Source: Anagrus nilaparvatae
Lineage: Eukaryota > Arthropoda > Insecta > Hymenoptera > Mymaridae
Assembly: GCA_022575985.1 (NCBI GenBank)
Contig: JAKSXM010000014.1
Location: 24,118,001-24,182,000, forward strand
DNA: 64,000 bases
Direction: 5' to 3'
A model generated the notes under the pieces. The model made no database searches. It worked only from the letters and a program-made list of their open reading frames with translations, and was not told the origin of the DNA. The stretch's first letter is position 1. Every line of letters starts with the position of its first letter. Shown here one piece after another: positions 36,058 to 48,270 of the stretch. A program made the position numbers and the translations under genes.

Positions 36058-37250
36058 ATGATATAAATATCACAAGTAGCCTCATATGATGATATAATTC
36101 CAAATTTTGTATCTACCTTAGGATGTTTTCGCAATTTATATTATAAGCTTTTTTCTGAATTTAGAAATGTTTTGCAACAAATATGTTCATTATATACAAC
36201 TTCTTATACGTATATAATTCTTAAACTTGCAATAATCAAACTGTTAACAAATTCTAAAACGATTTATAAACAGCTCTCAAATGCCTTCAAATTTATCAAA
36301 CTTCATGGAAATAATAACAAACTAAAAACAATAAATTCAAACCCAAATCATCTTGAAGAAAGTTTCAGTTTTAATACAAAGAAAGATCTTCAAAAGATCA
36401 AAAGTTTATTTATTTATATGAATACATATTTTTTAATTTTCAAACTTAATAAACTGATGATCATTAAAATACAAGATTCTATAATAAACAAATAAATCCA
36501 AGGCAAATGAACTGTAAATTGTATACTTACTTGCATATGATTCACAGACACACTAATATAAGCTCTCAATGCATATAAAAAGTTCATTCTCCTCGAGACT
36601 TTGCTAATAGGTCCGGCTGTACATACAAATGTATATACGTAATGAACTTGTAGTTTTAAGTTGATAAAGATAAAAAAATTTTTTTACATGTGTGAAATTT
36701 TTAAATTAAAAACTTTTTTGTAAGATATAAAAATTGGAAAATAACTAAAATAAGTTATTTGATAAATTTTTTAAAAAAATGTTATATTTTTAATATTTAA
36801 AGTATTTTCTTAAGGAATGAAGGTAAAAAAACGATATAAAAAATAAAAAGTTAAAGACAAAGAAATTCTTTATCTCTTTTACATAAATGTATAAATATTT
36901 TTTAAGCTCTTATTCTACCAGTTTTACTCAAAGAAAGGTTAAGGAACGCAATTTTTTTTTTTATTTTTTAAAAAGGAAACGCGTCATCAGGACGAAGAAC
37001 TGATGATGATGATGAATACATGAACATAATATAAATGTTGGTATTTATAAAAAAAGAGATGAGTAAAATAGTCTTTATGTATTTATATGCATGAAGTTAT
37101 AACTGTGGTTTTTTTAAGGTAAAAAACGATAAAAATGAAAAATTTCCAAGAGAATTAATTTTATAATGTTTATCAGCTTCATTGACTTTTAAGTAAAAAA
37201 ACTTATTTCTGTGACTTTCATTAAATTTTTTTTCTTACTAGTGGGTCGAA
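36058..37250. other. AT-rich DNA, nothing recognised
   Basis: A 107-codon plus frame at 36172-36495 reads almost entirely in Ile, Lys, Leu, Asn and Ser, with no motif. It could be a decayed coding piece, but nothing supports it. Confidence 0.45.
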
Positions 37251-37329
37251 AAAACTTTTTTCGGACCGTGATGCTATCAGAAAAAACGCGTTTTCTTCTC
37301 ACTGAGTAAGAAAAATTGCGTTTTATATA

Positions 37330-37450
37330 TGCAAGCAAAAAAGGGATACCCCAGATTGCAGTTTACTATCCTTGACTTCGCCTCAGATTAACATGCTAAT
37401 TAACCATTCTTTTTCTTTACTCCCTTGGCTAATAAAGTGCAAACTTTTTT
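37330..37450. repeat. dispersed repeat, copy 2 of the 5.5-kb hairpin repeat
   Basis: ATACCCCAGATTGCAGTTTA, then GCTAATTAACCATTCTTTTT and CTCCCTTGGCTAATAAA, follow the same order as at 5500-5585. This copy has about 18 extra bases near 37370, and its hairpin arm is degraded. Confidence 0.6.
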
Positions 37451-37533
37451 TATTGGACTTTGTTAGGAGAAAAATATAAATGGTAAAGTTAACAAAAGGA
37501 TAAACATATAAATGCAATTTTTTACATAACATT

Positions 37534-37941
37534 CACTGTAAAAAGTAACTTTCTTATATTAACAAAAAAATTAGAACATTTTCGAAAAATTAGTAATTTT
37601 CGAAAAAATTTGTAAATATTCGAAAAAAATCGTATAATTACTAAAATTAGTATATTAACAAAAAATTAGAGTATTCTCGATTTTTTTTTATGAATTCGCA
37701 AGAAAAATTGATAATTTAAAATTTTTTTTCGAAAATTTTCAAAAAATAGTTGTAAATTTACGAAAAATAGTTGTGAATTTACAACTTTTTTCGTAAATTC
37801 ACAAAAAAAATCGAGAATTTTCGAATTTTTCGAGAATATACTAAATTTAGAAAATTTATGATTTTTACCGATTATTTACAAAATTATTTTGAAAATTTAC
37901 TAATTTTTTTTGTAAATCTAAGAAAGTTACTTTTTATAGTG
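37534..37941. mobile_element. fold-back MITE, CACTGTAAAAAGTAACTTTC ends
   Basis: The outer 20+ bp are inverted with one mismatch at the right end, just before 37941. The interior is made of many short TTCGAAAAA/AATTTACGAAAA words in both orientations, so nearly the whole 408 bp can fold. No coding capacity. Confidence 0.8.
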
Positions 37942-37974
37942 TTGATACATGATATTCATATGCCTGGATGCTAA

Positions 37975-38072
37975 AAAAATTTTTTTCTACACTTTAGGTT
38001 TTATGTCATTTGCAACCATTTAGAAAGAAGAAAAAAATTCGGTTGCAGTAACCGAATTTGTTTTTCAGTGTA
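37975..38072. repeat. right end of an ACTGAAAAA-family element
   Basis: TTTTATGTCATTTGCAACCA is shared with the element at 33968. A small hairpin (TTCGGTTGCAGTAACCGAA) and the terminal TTTTTCAGTGTA follow. The left end is missing or was displaced by the element ending at 37941. Confidence 0.5.
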
Positions 38073-39890
38073 CTTGAATAGAAACATCAGGTTACTTTAC
38101 AAAAGCTCGTAATATGCTTTATTGATTTCAAAAGGCTAAAATTTTGTTTTTTTAACATTTTTGCTAAGGTAGAAATGAAGCCAATTTCACAAAAATTTAA
38201 GTCATTTTTAGGTGTTGGTGGAAAACTGGAAAGGTCTGTAATGATTTCCTCTACTAATGACTCAATATCAAATTCTATTGTTTAAAATCCAAAATCATGG
38301 ATTGCAATATGAAAAACAACTCAAAATTTAATTTTTTTAATGATTTCAATCAGTTTTGATGTAATTATTTTAACTTCAAGTAACTCTAACTCAAATTCGA
38401 TGATATTGAGACAACAAAGCATAATTGCTGCTTCTACTATGGCATTAGATTTTTAATAAACCAGCATCTAAGAAAATTTTAAAAAAAAAAAATTTGTTTG
38501 TGCATTTATTTAAAACTTCCCTATTTACTCAAAAAAACTAAGACTAAGCTAGGCAAAAAAGGAGACACATATTCATATATTTTATGTACAAAGTGAGCAT
38601 AAGGTGCGTAAGACAGTTAAGAGTTTATAACTTCCGAGGTTTCATTTTTCAAATAAACACTGTTTTTAAAAAAAGCCTGTCTCTACTTGTCTAAACGTTA
38701 AGAAATACTTGTAAATCTATACATACATAGATTCTAAAGGATATATCAAAATACACTTTTTATGTTTTTATGAATTTGTATGTATGTTATGAATGTAATA
38801 TGTTAAAGGCCGTTATGAAAAGGTGATCATGCACACAATATTATTACCCTATCCAATGGGAAGTGGAATATTTTTAATTAAAATAATTTTTGTTTTTAAA
38901 AATTTTTATTGGTATTTTCTGTATATTGTTTCAATCTAAGATTAAGTGGATTCTCGATTAAATTATCACCAAAGTAATATTTTAATAAACTAATATTAGT
39001 ACAAATCATAAAGTAACTAGAATTAATAAATAATAATAATAATAATAATAATAGTTTATTTACTTTGCAAAAAATAGTGCATTCAATAATACAAGTTGCA
39101 AACAGTAGTGGATGATAATATCTCATAAAATAATTGACTTTGTTTCTTACCTGATGAATCTGAAATGCCCAGGATATTGTGTTATCTTACATTAGGCCTA
39201 GTCTTGTTACTATACTGAGACAAATGGTATACCTAATTTCCATTTTTGTTGATAGAAATTTTGGAGATTCCTAGGCCACGAAATAATATGATTGTGTGAA
39301 TAGTTCCGGAGAGTATATATTATGTTAGTGTGCATTATGTCCTCAATCCTTTTGTACTTAGTGGAAAATATTTTTGAAACTTGCGAGAAAAATAAAGCAC
39401 CTAATTGGAGAAAATTAAAATAATACACAGCGGTAAACTCAAATTCAAAAATTAACTTGTTTAAAAAATTTTGCTGGATTTAAATTTTGCGCAGTATCTT
39501 AATTTAATTTTCTATCGTTAGGTACTATGGATTTTTCTCTCACAAGTGTTAAAAATACGTAACACTAAGTATATAAGCAAGAAAAATATAATAAACAGGA
39601 AAATTAATCATAAGTCAGCGCTATAGATTAATTTATCCTTATAGTAAAATTTCATGCTCTTTCAGAATCTGACGTTAGTTTTCACCTACAACCCTTAAAT
39701 ATACCCTAAAAACGAGGGTGAAAGGGGTAGGTCAGGCTTTATTAGGAAATGTTTGGAAAAATCAATGGAAAAAGTATCTAATATTACTGAAAAATGTTTA
39801 AAAATAATATTTTTTATGTAAATTTAAGTAAACTTCGGAGGTCTCATACATTTTGGCCCTATTTACAACCCTTGAAAGGTAGATAGGGGT
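38073..39890. other. AT-rich DNA with a microsatellite, no gene
   Basis: (AAT)n lies at 39024-39054. The 76- and 72-codon minus frames here show no motif. Nothing else was recognised. Confidence 0.5.
39024..39054. repeat. (AAT)n microsatellite
   Basis: About nine AAT units. Confidence 0.9.
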
Positions 39891-39892
39891 GG

Positions 39893-40600
39893 TACTCCAG
39901 TCAAAATACGGGTTTGGTTGTATTATCACTTGCGAAAATCGTTTTTATGTTTTTTGGGTCGCTAAACACGAAAATCGGAGTAATTTAGCAGAGAAATTGT
40001 GGTTTCACCCTTAAATTGGCAAAAACTACCCCCAAAAAGGGGTTTTTTACATATTCGCTTTTTGAGCACTCAGATTTGCACCATAAGGGTTTTTTGGGTC
40101 GCTGATCAATAATTACGACTTCTTTTTCATAAATAATTAAAATTTCACCCCTAAATTAGTTAAAACTACCCCCGAAAAGGGGGTGCTTTTACTATTTTCG
40201 TACTTTTAGCATCCAGTATGTGCCCATATAGGTTTTTAGGGTCTCTAATCAAGAATTTTGACTCCTTTTTGATATATAATTAAAATTTCAACCTTAAAAT
40301 AGCTAGAACTACCCCTAAAAGGGGTGTTTTTGCTATTTTTGCACTTTGAGCATCCACAGTACTTTCTTATACGTTTTTTGGGTCGCTAATAAAGAACTTC
40401 TACTCCTTTTTCATAAATAATTAAAATTTCACCCTTAAGGCAGCTAAAACTACCCCTAAATGGGGTGTTTTTGTTATTTTCGCACTTGGAGCGTCCATAT
40501 TAGGGGTATTTTTAGCTATTTTAAGGGTGAAATATTGATTATTTATGAAAAAGAAGTCAAAATTCTTGACTTTAAGGGTTGTAGGTGAAAAGAGGGCTAA
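39893..40600. repeat. TACTCCAG-family element with about four tandem 141-bp units
   Basis: The left terminal sequence TACTCCAGTCAAAATA (39893) matches the element at 35552. Inside, GGGTCGCT-type unit starts fall at 39956, 40096, 40239 and 40380. Each unit carries TTTCACCCTTAAATTAG, AAAACTACCCC and the small palindrome CCCCTAAAAGGGG. From about 40495 the sense flips (AGGGGTATTTTTAGCT...AAGGGTGAAAT), so the unit starts to fold back. No matching right end was found; the next composite element appears to truncate it. Confidence 0.7.
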
Positions 40601-40958
40601 GAGGGCTGGAAAATAGAGGGAACAGCCTTAAATCAGCAAAAACTGCTTCTGTTTAGGGTTTTTTTGCAAAATTTCGAAAGCAAAGCTAATATGGTCAAAT
40701 ACATTTTCTTTTTTGATGATGGATTATAAGAATATATTGCGATTTTTTTATAATTTATAAATATTAGAATATATAAGCTAATTATAGAGAGTGAAAACTA
40801 CCCCCAAAATTTTAAAAATTAGAAAAAACAAGATAAAAGTTTATTTTTTTACTTTTTTTTGTGGTGTCAAGTATTTACAAATATTTTATGCTATTTTAAC
40901 CATTATAAAACATAATCAATCTCCTGGGGGGTTAAAACAACCCCTAAATTTATATATA

Positions 40959-41285
40959 TGTTACGCCCGAAACGAGGTAACGGCCGGTTCCGCGGAACGG
41001 GGCAGTCATCAGCCGGTTTAATGAAATTATGAATAAAATTTGCTAAGTCAAACAAATTTTTTATCTTATAATTAATTAGTATCATTTAAAAATGTATTTT
41101 AAATGTAAAAGAAATTAAACAAAAATTTTTTTTCTTAGAAATGTTTCTTATTTTCAATGTATTAATTTATTTAATTTGATGCCCCGTTCCGCGGAACCGG
41201 CCGGTTTGATGTCCCATTCCGTGGAACCGGCCGGTTTACTGTCCGATTCCGCGGAACCGGCCGTTACCACGTTTCGGGCGTAACA
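40959..41285. mobile_element. nested GC-rich TIR element
   Basis: TGTTACGCCCGAAACG at the left is exactly inverted at the right end (41270-41285), and TATA lies on both outer sides. The repeats extend inward through GGTAACGGCCGGTTCCGCGG with one mismatch. The outer 70-100 bp are very GC-rich while the core is AT-rich. No coding capacity. Confidence 0.8.
41178..41267. repeat. three tandem 30-bp units made of overlapping palindromes
   Basis: The units start at 41178, 41208 and 41238. Each contains TTCCGCGGAA (TTCCGTGGAA in the second) overlapping AACCGGCCGGTT. On the minus strand, they read in frame as a repeated KPAGSAER-like peptide within a 63-codon frame, which is probably incidental. Confidence 0.85.
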
Positions 41286-42570
41286 TATACATAAAAACCA
41301 TGTTAAAATTTTTTTTTCTTGACTTTTATTTTTGGAGTCAACCATTTAAAAATGTTTTATGGCATTTTAACCATCATAAACAACCCCTAAATTTATAAAT
41401 TCATAAATATTTTTATAATGGAACATGTTGATTGGATGGGGTATTTGAAAAAGTCTGGCTTGGCAGGGGGGGTGAAAAAGTGACTTTTTTAAGGGGAAGG
41501 GTGAAATGGATTTAGAATATTTTCGATTTAGGGACTTATAATTTTAAGTGGGAGTCAGGGCCTGCTTATGGACTTTTGGAGGATAATTTGAAGGATAATT
41601 TATATTTCAGGATTTATTGTAATTTCGTTTTTTGGATTTATTACTGTTATGAGTAAACATGTTCCATGTTCGTTGGTTTATTTAGTTACACAAACCGGTT
41701 ATAATTTTTTTTTTTTTTTTTTTGTGGAAAATGGTTTTTTTCTATTTATAAATTTAGGGGTTGTTTTAACCTCCCAGGAGGGTGATTAAATTTTATGATG
41801 CTTAAAATAGTATAAAATATTTTTAAATACTTGACTCTACAAAAAAAAGTAAAAAAATAAACTTTTATCGTGTTTTTTCTACTTTTTTAAATTTTGGGGG
41901 TAGTTTTCATTCTCTATAATTAGCATATATATTCTAATATTTATCAATTATAAAAAAATCGCAATATCTTCTTAATCCATCATAAAAAAATAAAATTTAA
42001 TTGACCATATTAGCTTTAATTTCGAAATTTTGCAAAAAAATCCCTAAAAAAGGGTAGTTTCTAATGGTTTAAGTGTGTTTCCCTATTTCCCAGCCCTATT
42101 GGACACCGGATTCAAATACAGCGACCCAAAAAACATATAGTATAGCAAATCTTAGCCTGTCAACAGGCTTGTAACATAAATATACAATTAAATTGGTGAG
42201 TCTCGCATTCCCGAAATATTAATTTAAAAAAAAAAATATATAATTGCCATGATCACTTAATATTTTCAGGGGAATTCTACTTATAATTGCCTCAAAGTTA
42301 TTCATATAATTGTCTCGATTATAGAATATTATTTCCTGATAATATAATATCATCAGGATGATTCTATGTTGTATAATCGTACAAATTTGACCATAGAATA
42401 TCATTGTGACAATATAATTTTTGAGGTATTTAAGGGCTTGCCTAACTGTGCTTAGATACCTTGATCGATACCCTGAAGTGGACGAATTCTTGGGATAGGT
42501 TCATTAAAGCTAATGGAATTGAGTCTGTTCACCTCTCCAGAAAATCACAAATATAATTTGGAAAGGATGT

Positions 42571-42831
42571 TTGGGTCTAGAGGAACCATACTTTACTCAA
42601 AATCTAGAGGAACCATACTTTTCAAGGATACCCAGATATAAATTAATGACGGAAGACGGATATTGGGACCATGTTACGTTGAGGACATTTGACTACGAGC
42701 CTGCTTATGGGGATTCAACAAGTCAGGATACAAAATATCAGGACCATCGAAGTGTTGCGTTTGCGGCTTTTGAGTCAACTCAAATTAAGTTAGGTGTTCT
42801 GAGGGCTTACCTTTCCTCCTTTTTAGACTGA
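42571..42831 (+). CDS. unassigned 86-codon reading frame (uncertain)
   Basis: The frame stands out by higher GC and ordinary, non-low-complexity amino-acid use: MTEDGYWDHVTLRTFDYEPA, then QDTKYQDHRSVAFAAFEST. I recognise no family. It starts with a 27-bp in-frame tandem duplication encoding LEEPYF twice (TCTAGAGGAACCATACTT at 42576 and 42603). It sits just right of the long inverted-repeat composite, with no partner genes. It may be an exon remnant, a fragment of an unknown transposon protein, or chance. No Kozak context or splice sites decide the start. I would not rely on it as a functional gene. Confidence 0.25.
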   Translation: MGLEEPYFTQNLEEPYFSRIPRYKLMTEDGYWDHVTLRTFDYEPAYGDSTSQDTKYQDHRSVAFAAFESTQIKLGVLRAYLSSFLD

Positions 42832-42834
42832 AGC

Positions 42835-45800
42835 TTAAAACCTCATTACTTTAGTGACAAGATTTAAAAACAATAATATTCTTTCAAGATCTTTCAAATT
42901 AATGAACAATATTTCAACTTGAATTTGGATTATAAAATATTTATAAAAGTAATAAATAAAATGATAATAAATAATAAAAGAAAAAAAAAATTAAGAAGCT
43001 TACAGGTAATTTTTTTCTTACAATATGTCAAAATTCCGTTATAATAAATGTCATATCAGCTGTTATTCGTCGCTTCTTACTTAAAAGTTATTTTGCAAAA
43101 ACTTCTGAAGCTTATAATACATAAATACCTTCTGCACTTTGGAATTAAAAAACAAATACAAGTTTTTTTTTCTTCTTTTTTTTTATACCAGATACCAGAT
43201 GTTATATCCCAAAAAAAAAATTTTTATAAAGATATACCTACTATATTAATTTTAAACATTCTTATACAAATTTTTTTTGCAAAAATATAAATTTTAGTAT
43301 GTGTAATAAATGCATTTTTTCAATTAAGTTAATAATCATGTAAAAGTGAAATGTGCTGTTATTAGAGAAACTGCTAATCAAATTTTATTAGCCAATTTTT
43401 GATTTTTTAAAAACCTTCAGGCAATATTTCTTCAAAGTTAAATTTTATTATATGATTGATCAGAGTTATTTTAAAACATATTGTTCTATTTTAGTAAAAG
43501 AATAAAAAAAAATTGAAAATTTAAAGTCAAGAGAAAAAGTTCAATAAATCTTTGATAAAAATCAACTTATAAAATATTTTGTCTATAAAAACTTTTTTTC
43601 AAGTAAAAATTCAAAGGGAGTGCAAAAAAAAAATAATAATAATAAAAGATATATATTTTATAAGAGTGAAGAGGGCTTGTACTACAATATATAGAAATAA
43701 TAAGATCGAAGCCGCACGTGAGCTGAGAAGAAAAAAAAAAGGGTGATGTGTAGATCGTAATTGAGGAGAAGCCAAGAAAACATGTATTATAGATATTACT
43801 GTATGGTTTATAAAAAAAAAATATGTATAAAAAGACAGTTAGTATTAGTGGGACATAAGAAGAAAAAAAAAAAGTTACTAACAAAAGAATAAGAGAGACT
43901 TAGGTCTTTCAACCCAAAGTTGAGGAGACTAAAATAATGTAAGAAACGCGAGCGGAATCATATTTTTTAAAAATCTTTTTATGTATTCACATCCTGAAAT
44001 ATACAATTAATCTTAACAAATTATTAAGTTTTTGTATTTCTCCTTTATTTTTTTTTTGTAATAATTATATGAGATGAAATTATGAATTATTATTTTTTTT
44101 TAATCTAAAAAAACAAGCTTTTATTTTAACATTCAGTATTAGGAAGGGTAAAGACCGATAAGGAATTTTTTAGTCTTGTCTACAAGCATGTATAAATAAA
44201 CAATAAAATCTCGAATAACAAAGATTTTAATACATAAATGAATAAAATTTAATGACTCAGACTTTATAATAAAGCTTAATTTTTTTTTTTTGGTCAATTA
44301 TACAATTTATCATTTTACCTCCTTATTTCAACTGAACATAACTGCTGTTAATCGTTTATTATAATATTAGGAGAATGAGAAACAGGAAATGTGTTAAATT
44401 TTTAATTGTAATTCATTTATTTCTTAACATTTTCAATTTTATTAATAATGAATAATTTTTATTAATGATATTTTTAATAGGAATTTTTGATTTTTTTTAT
44501 AATTGAAAATTTTTCTGGAATCTTTGTAATTTTACAGCTTATTAAAATGCACAATTTGATTTTTCAATTCGCTTTACGTTATCGTATTTTCAAATAAATT
44601 ATTTTTAATTGATCAAAAGTTCATCTTGAATTAGGAAAAATCCCTAAAGGAACAAAAAATTCCTTAGAATTTCTGAAAATCAAGAGGGTCTGATTGAATG
44701 AAGCTTAGATTAATATGGATTTTGGGGCAAAATAATTTGAATTTAGGGAATAATTGGCCTGTGACTGTGATAATTTAAAATAATTTTTAAAACTTTTTTT
44801 AGTAATTATTTAAGTAAATTTATGGGCATCATAAATTAAGTATTATATGAATAACAAAAATTTCCTACCTTTTTTTTTTAAATATTTACCTTAATTTATA
44901 ACGAAGGGATAAAAAGGACCCTTAATCTCCTTCCCAAGCTTTTATCCCTTTTATAAAAAAAAAAACAGTTATTTTACTAAAAGAAACGGATTAAAATTCA
45001 TAAGTCTTTTCATCTATGTTTGTAAACTGTATTAATTAAATTTTAATGTCAGAAGAAAAATTAGAAAAAACAAAAAATTTATAAATTAGTTAATTAAAAA
45101 AAAAAATCATATAGTACTTTGTATTTTCTTAATTACTTACCTATTCGTTTACATTTTATATAAATTTAAATTCTTTAGCTTTAAATAACTTAGCAACTGT
45201 GAAAATTCTAACTGAAGGGTCAACAAGGGTAAAAAAAGGGTTAGCAAAAAGTAGTAAGGGTTACACGCAAACTAGAAAAAGAGCATGATTTAAAGGAACT
45301 TTATAGTATACGAAGAAAGTTGTTGAGTGAGAAAATTAATCAATAAATATTATCATAGGTCAGGTATAAGTAACAAAACGTTATAAAATTTTACAACAGA
45401 CTATAAATAGAAAAATGATCGTAAAATTTAATAGAATTTTTACTTACAAGCTGTCCTCTAAAGCGAGTAAAGCAAAGCAAACAATTTTATAATAAAATTC
45501 CTCGTAATATTCTACAATTAAAAAAAAAATCCAAGACCTACAATAAAGGAATGAGAAAAATAAAGATTTTTGTACCGTTGAAATTGCCTGGATCAGCCAT
45601 GGATCGGCTCGTTTATAAACATACATTTGGATCTTAATAATTAAGAAGGCTCACCTTCATGAGGAAAAAAATTTTAATCCAACCAAGGAAAGTAATCTGA
45701 TTGATATTTTTCTTAAAAACTTGACCCCTAATTAAAAAAAAAAAACTAGAATTTCAATAATCCTTTTGCCACTACCAGATTTCCAGTTGCCCTTACCATA

Positions 45801-45860
45801 ATTCCGATTACGGTTATTGGAATTCCAGTTGCGGAATTTTTTTTTTTTTTCTTTTAAATG
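42835..45860. other. AT-rich DNA, nothing recognised
   Basis: A purine-rich stretch (43620-43900) yields a 105-codon minus frame of Phe/Tyr/Ser/Leu runs that is a composition artefact. At 45775-45835, short AATTCC/CAGTTGC words repeat around GGAATTCC-like centres. No gene is supported. Confidence 0.5.
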
Positions 45861-45864
45861 TTTC

Positions 45865-46336
45865 CAAAAATTAATATTTAACCCTAAAATGGGGTATTTT
45901 TTATATACTCGCACTTTAAGTACCCAGATTTAGGATACAGGGGTTTCTTAGGTCACTGATCAAGAATTTCGGAGATTTTTTTTATGAAAAATAAATATTT
46001 CACCCTTAAATTAGCAAAATCTACCCCTAAAAGGAATAATTTTACTATTTTTGCACTTTAAACTAATTTAAGGGTGAAATGTTAATTGTACCTAAAAAGA
46101 TTACCGAAATTCTGGATCTGCGACCCAAAAAACTCATGTGAATGAAATCTGTCCACTGAAAATTTGAGTACATCAAAAATACCCTTTTTAGGGATAGCTT
46201 TTGTAAAAGGGCGAAACCCCAATTTTTCATAGAAAAAACCCCTAAATTCATGATGAGCAACCCAAAAAATATGTAGAAGACCAAACCTGGTGATGGCCGA
46301 AAACTTGACACCCTAAACCGTATATTGACTGAAGTA
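45865..46336. mobile_element. 5'-truncated TACTCCAG-family fold-back element
   Basis: The right end, TATATTGACTGAAGTA (46321-46336), matches the family end. Inside are both orientations of the CCCTAAAANGGGG and CACCCTTAAATTAG words and GCGACCCAAAAAACTC. The left terminal repeat is absent; similarity fades near 45865. Confidence 0.65.
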
Positions 46337-48268
46337 ATGTCTGCATTTCTTGCACCAATTACAAATTAAATTTAGAATTATTTAGACCAATTTACAAAAC
46401 AGTATGTAGGTTTATGAGTGATTTAAGAAAAAATTTAAACAATTTTTATTCTTAGAATGGGTTCTAAGATTTCATTTTTATACTGCAGTATAAATTATAT
46501 TTGTACAAATAAAATCAGTATATAGAATCGAATATATAAATTGAACAACTTTTGAATCAGATAAATGATCATTTGATATAGATCAGGTCTTACGCACTAT
46601 CTATTCTGTATCTATTTTTTGAGCTACATCTGATATATGAATGCTCCACATCTAATGGAAAATTTTAAAAAAGTAACATAAACAAAACATGAAAAGCTGC
46701 ATAATTAAATAAAAAATACCCATTATATATATTTACTTCTCAAAAACTTGTTTAAAAATATAGAAAATCTTAATATTACCTCCTCTAATTTATGCGTGTA
46801 AAACTATATAGAAATTATTAATTTACCAAGATAAAATACGAGGATATACTAGATAAAATTCTAGAGATATAAATGCAATGTAAATAATAAAAACTGAAAA
46901 GTCACACGGTAGCATCAAACATACCTACACAGATACTTATGTAAACTTTTTAATACACGCCAAAAAAAAAAATTCAAATAAAATATTGATAATCATTATG
47001 GCAATGCGGCAAAAACGCCCATTATAAACTCCGCAATGATAGTACAGTCAATAGCTAATATCATTTTTGCAATGGAATGTAATAAATTTTTTTATATACA
47101 AAATAAACAGCAGCAATATAACAAATATTCATTCGATTAAAAAAAAAATATATATCAAAAGGCATGTTGCCAGTAAAATGTTTGTGCTGTACTACCATAT
47201 ATTATTATGCAAAAGTAATAATAATAATAATAATAACATTTATTATTATCCCAAAAAAAAATAAGCGAGAGAAACGCAGAAAATATAATAATTTCTACAA
47301 TCAATATATAAATATTCAATCGTCACGTAAAAAATATATGTGAATAGTGTAGTACTTACAAATACAGAATTAATGTGGTTTTATTTTATTATTATTATTG
47401 GGCTCGATAATTTAAGCTACAAAGGATTAATCGTGAGAGGTTTTGATTATGAAAATTTATTTTGTACAGACTGTGCACTAACAATAAAATAATAAACAAA
47501 AAAAAAAACGGAAATTTAATAGTTTTTATGCCAAGTGTTATATTTTAAGAGGGTATGCATCTGTAAAAAGCTTTTTATGGTAAAATTTATAATGATTGTT
47601 TTAAATGATTGTGCGTAATTTGTATGTAAGTATAAATGAAAATTCAAAGCATTGATTTTTTTACAATTAAATTGTTTTTACAAAGTTTTTTTCCATTTGT
47701 ACTTTATACGTTCATTATAACGTTTCAATTTTTTCATTCCATCCAATTTATTTCTCTATGTATTTTATGATGACTGATTTATCTAAATATTTATACATAA
47801 GAGGATATTTGAAAACTTTTAATTTTAATAGGATGGCAGGTGTGAAAAATTTTGCCCTAAAATTTTCTAAATTCTATTTTTTTCAACTGTAAACTTGAAA
47901 AACGAGTTATTAAATAAATATATCGCTCTAATCAGGAAGATGTCATATATGAAATATTTAAAAAAGGAGCCTAAATGCACCTGGAGTGTGTCTAAAACCT
48001 GTTTATTATTTAAGCAGTGCCCACATAAAAAAGCCTAAACTTCAATTTGCAAATGATACAAACGTTGATAACCACTTTAGAGCCTTTAAATTATGCTATT
48101 CAAAATTGAGCAGTTATTTTAATTCCACTTGATAAAAATATATTTAAAAAAAATATGTTATTAAAAATTTTTTATATATACTTTCTAACCCAGTAATCAT
48201 TACTAAACCTAAACCTAAAATATTATGTTATGATGATGAAACAAATAAATAAAATACATATAACCAAT
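46337..48268. other. AT-rich DNA with a microsatellite, no gene
   Basis: (TAA)n lies at about 47217-47236. Otherwise unassigned A/T-rich sequence. Confidence 0.5.
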
Positions 48269-48270
48269 TA

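Larger units (their letters stand above)
40605..42105. mobile_element. long inverted-repeat composite, arms of about 350 bp
   Basis: The left arm (about 40605-40955) and right arm (about 41745-42105) are inverted copies: AAAACTACCCCCAAAATTTT (40797) against its inverse near 41890, and TTAAAACAACCCCTAAATTT (40932) against about 41752. The middle holds a separate GC-rich element (40959-41285) and a third, direct, partial arm copy (about 41325-41395). This is a nested, rearranged fold-back. Small frames inside are by-products. Confidence 0.75.

Noticed and set aside
36172..36495. 107-codon plus-strand frame
   Set aside because: It is nearly all A/T-coded residues with no motif, and expected occasionally in DNA of this composition.
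41154..41345. Minus-strand frame with a repeated KPAGSAER-like peptide
   Set aside because: The 30-bp palindromic units happen to keep a frame because 30 is a multiple of three. There is no other sign of coding.
43567..43884. 105-codon minus-strand frame with many aromatic residues
   Set aside because: It is the complement of a purine-rich low-complexity stretch. The Phe/Tyr runs follow from base composition.
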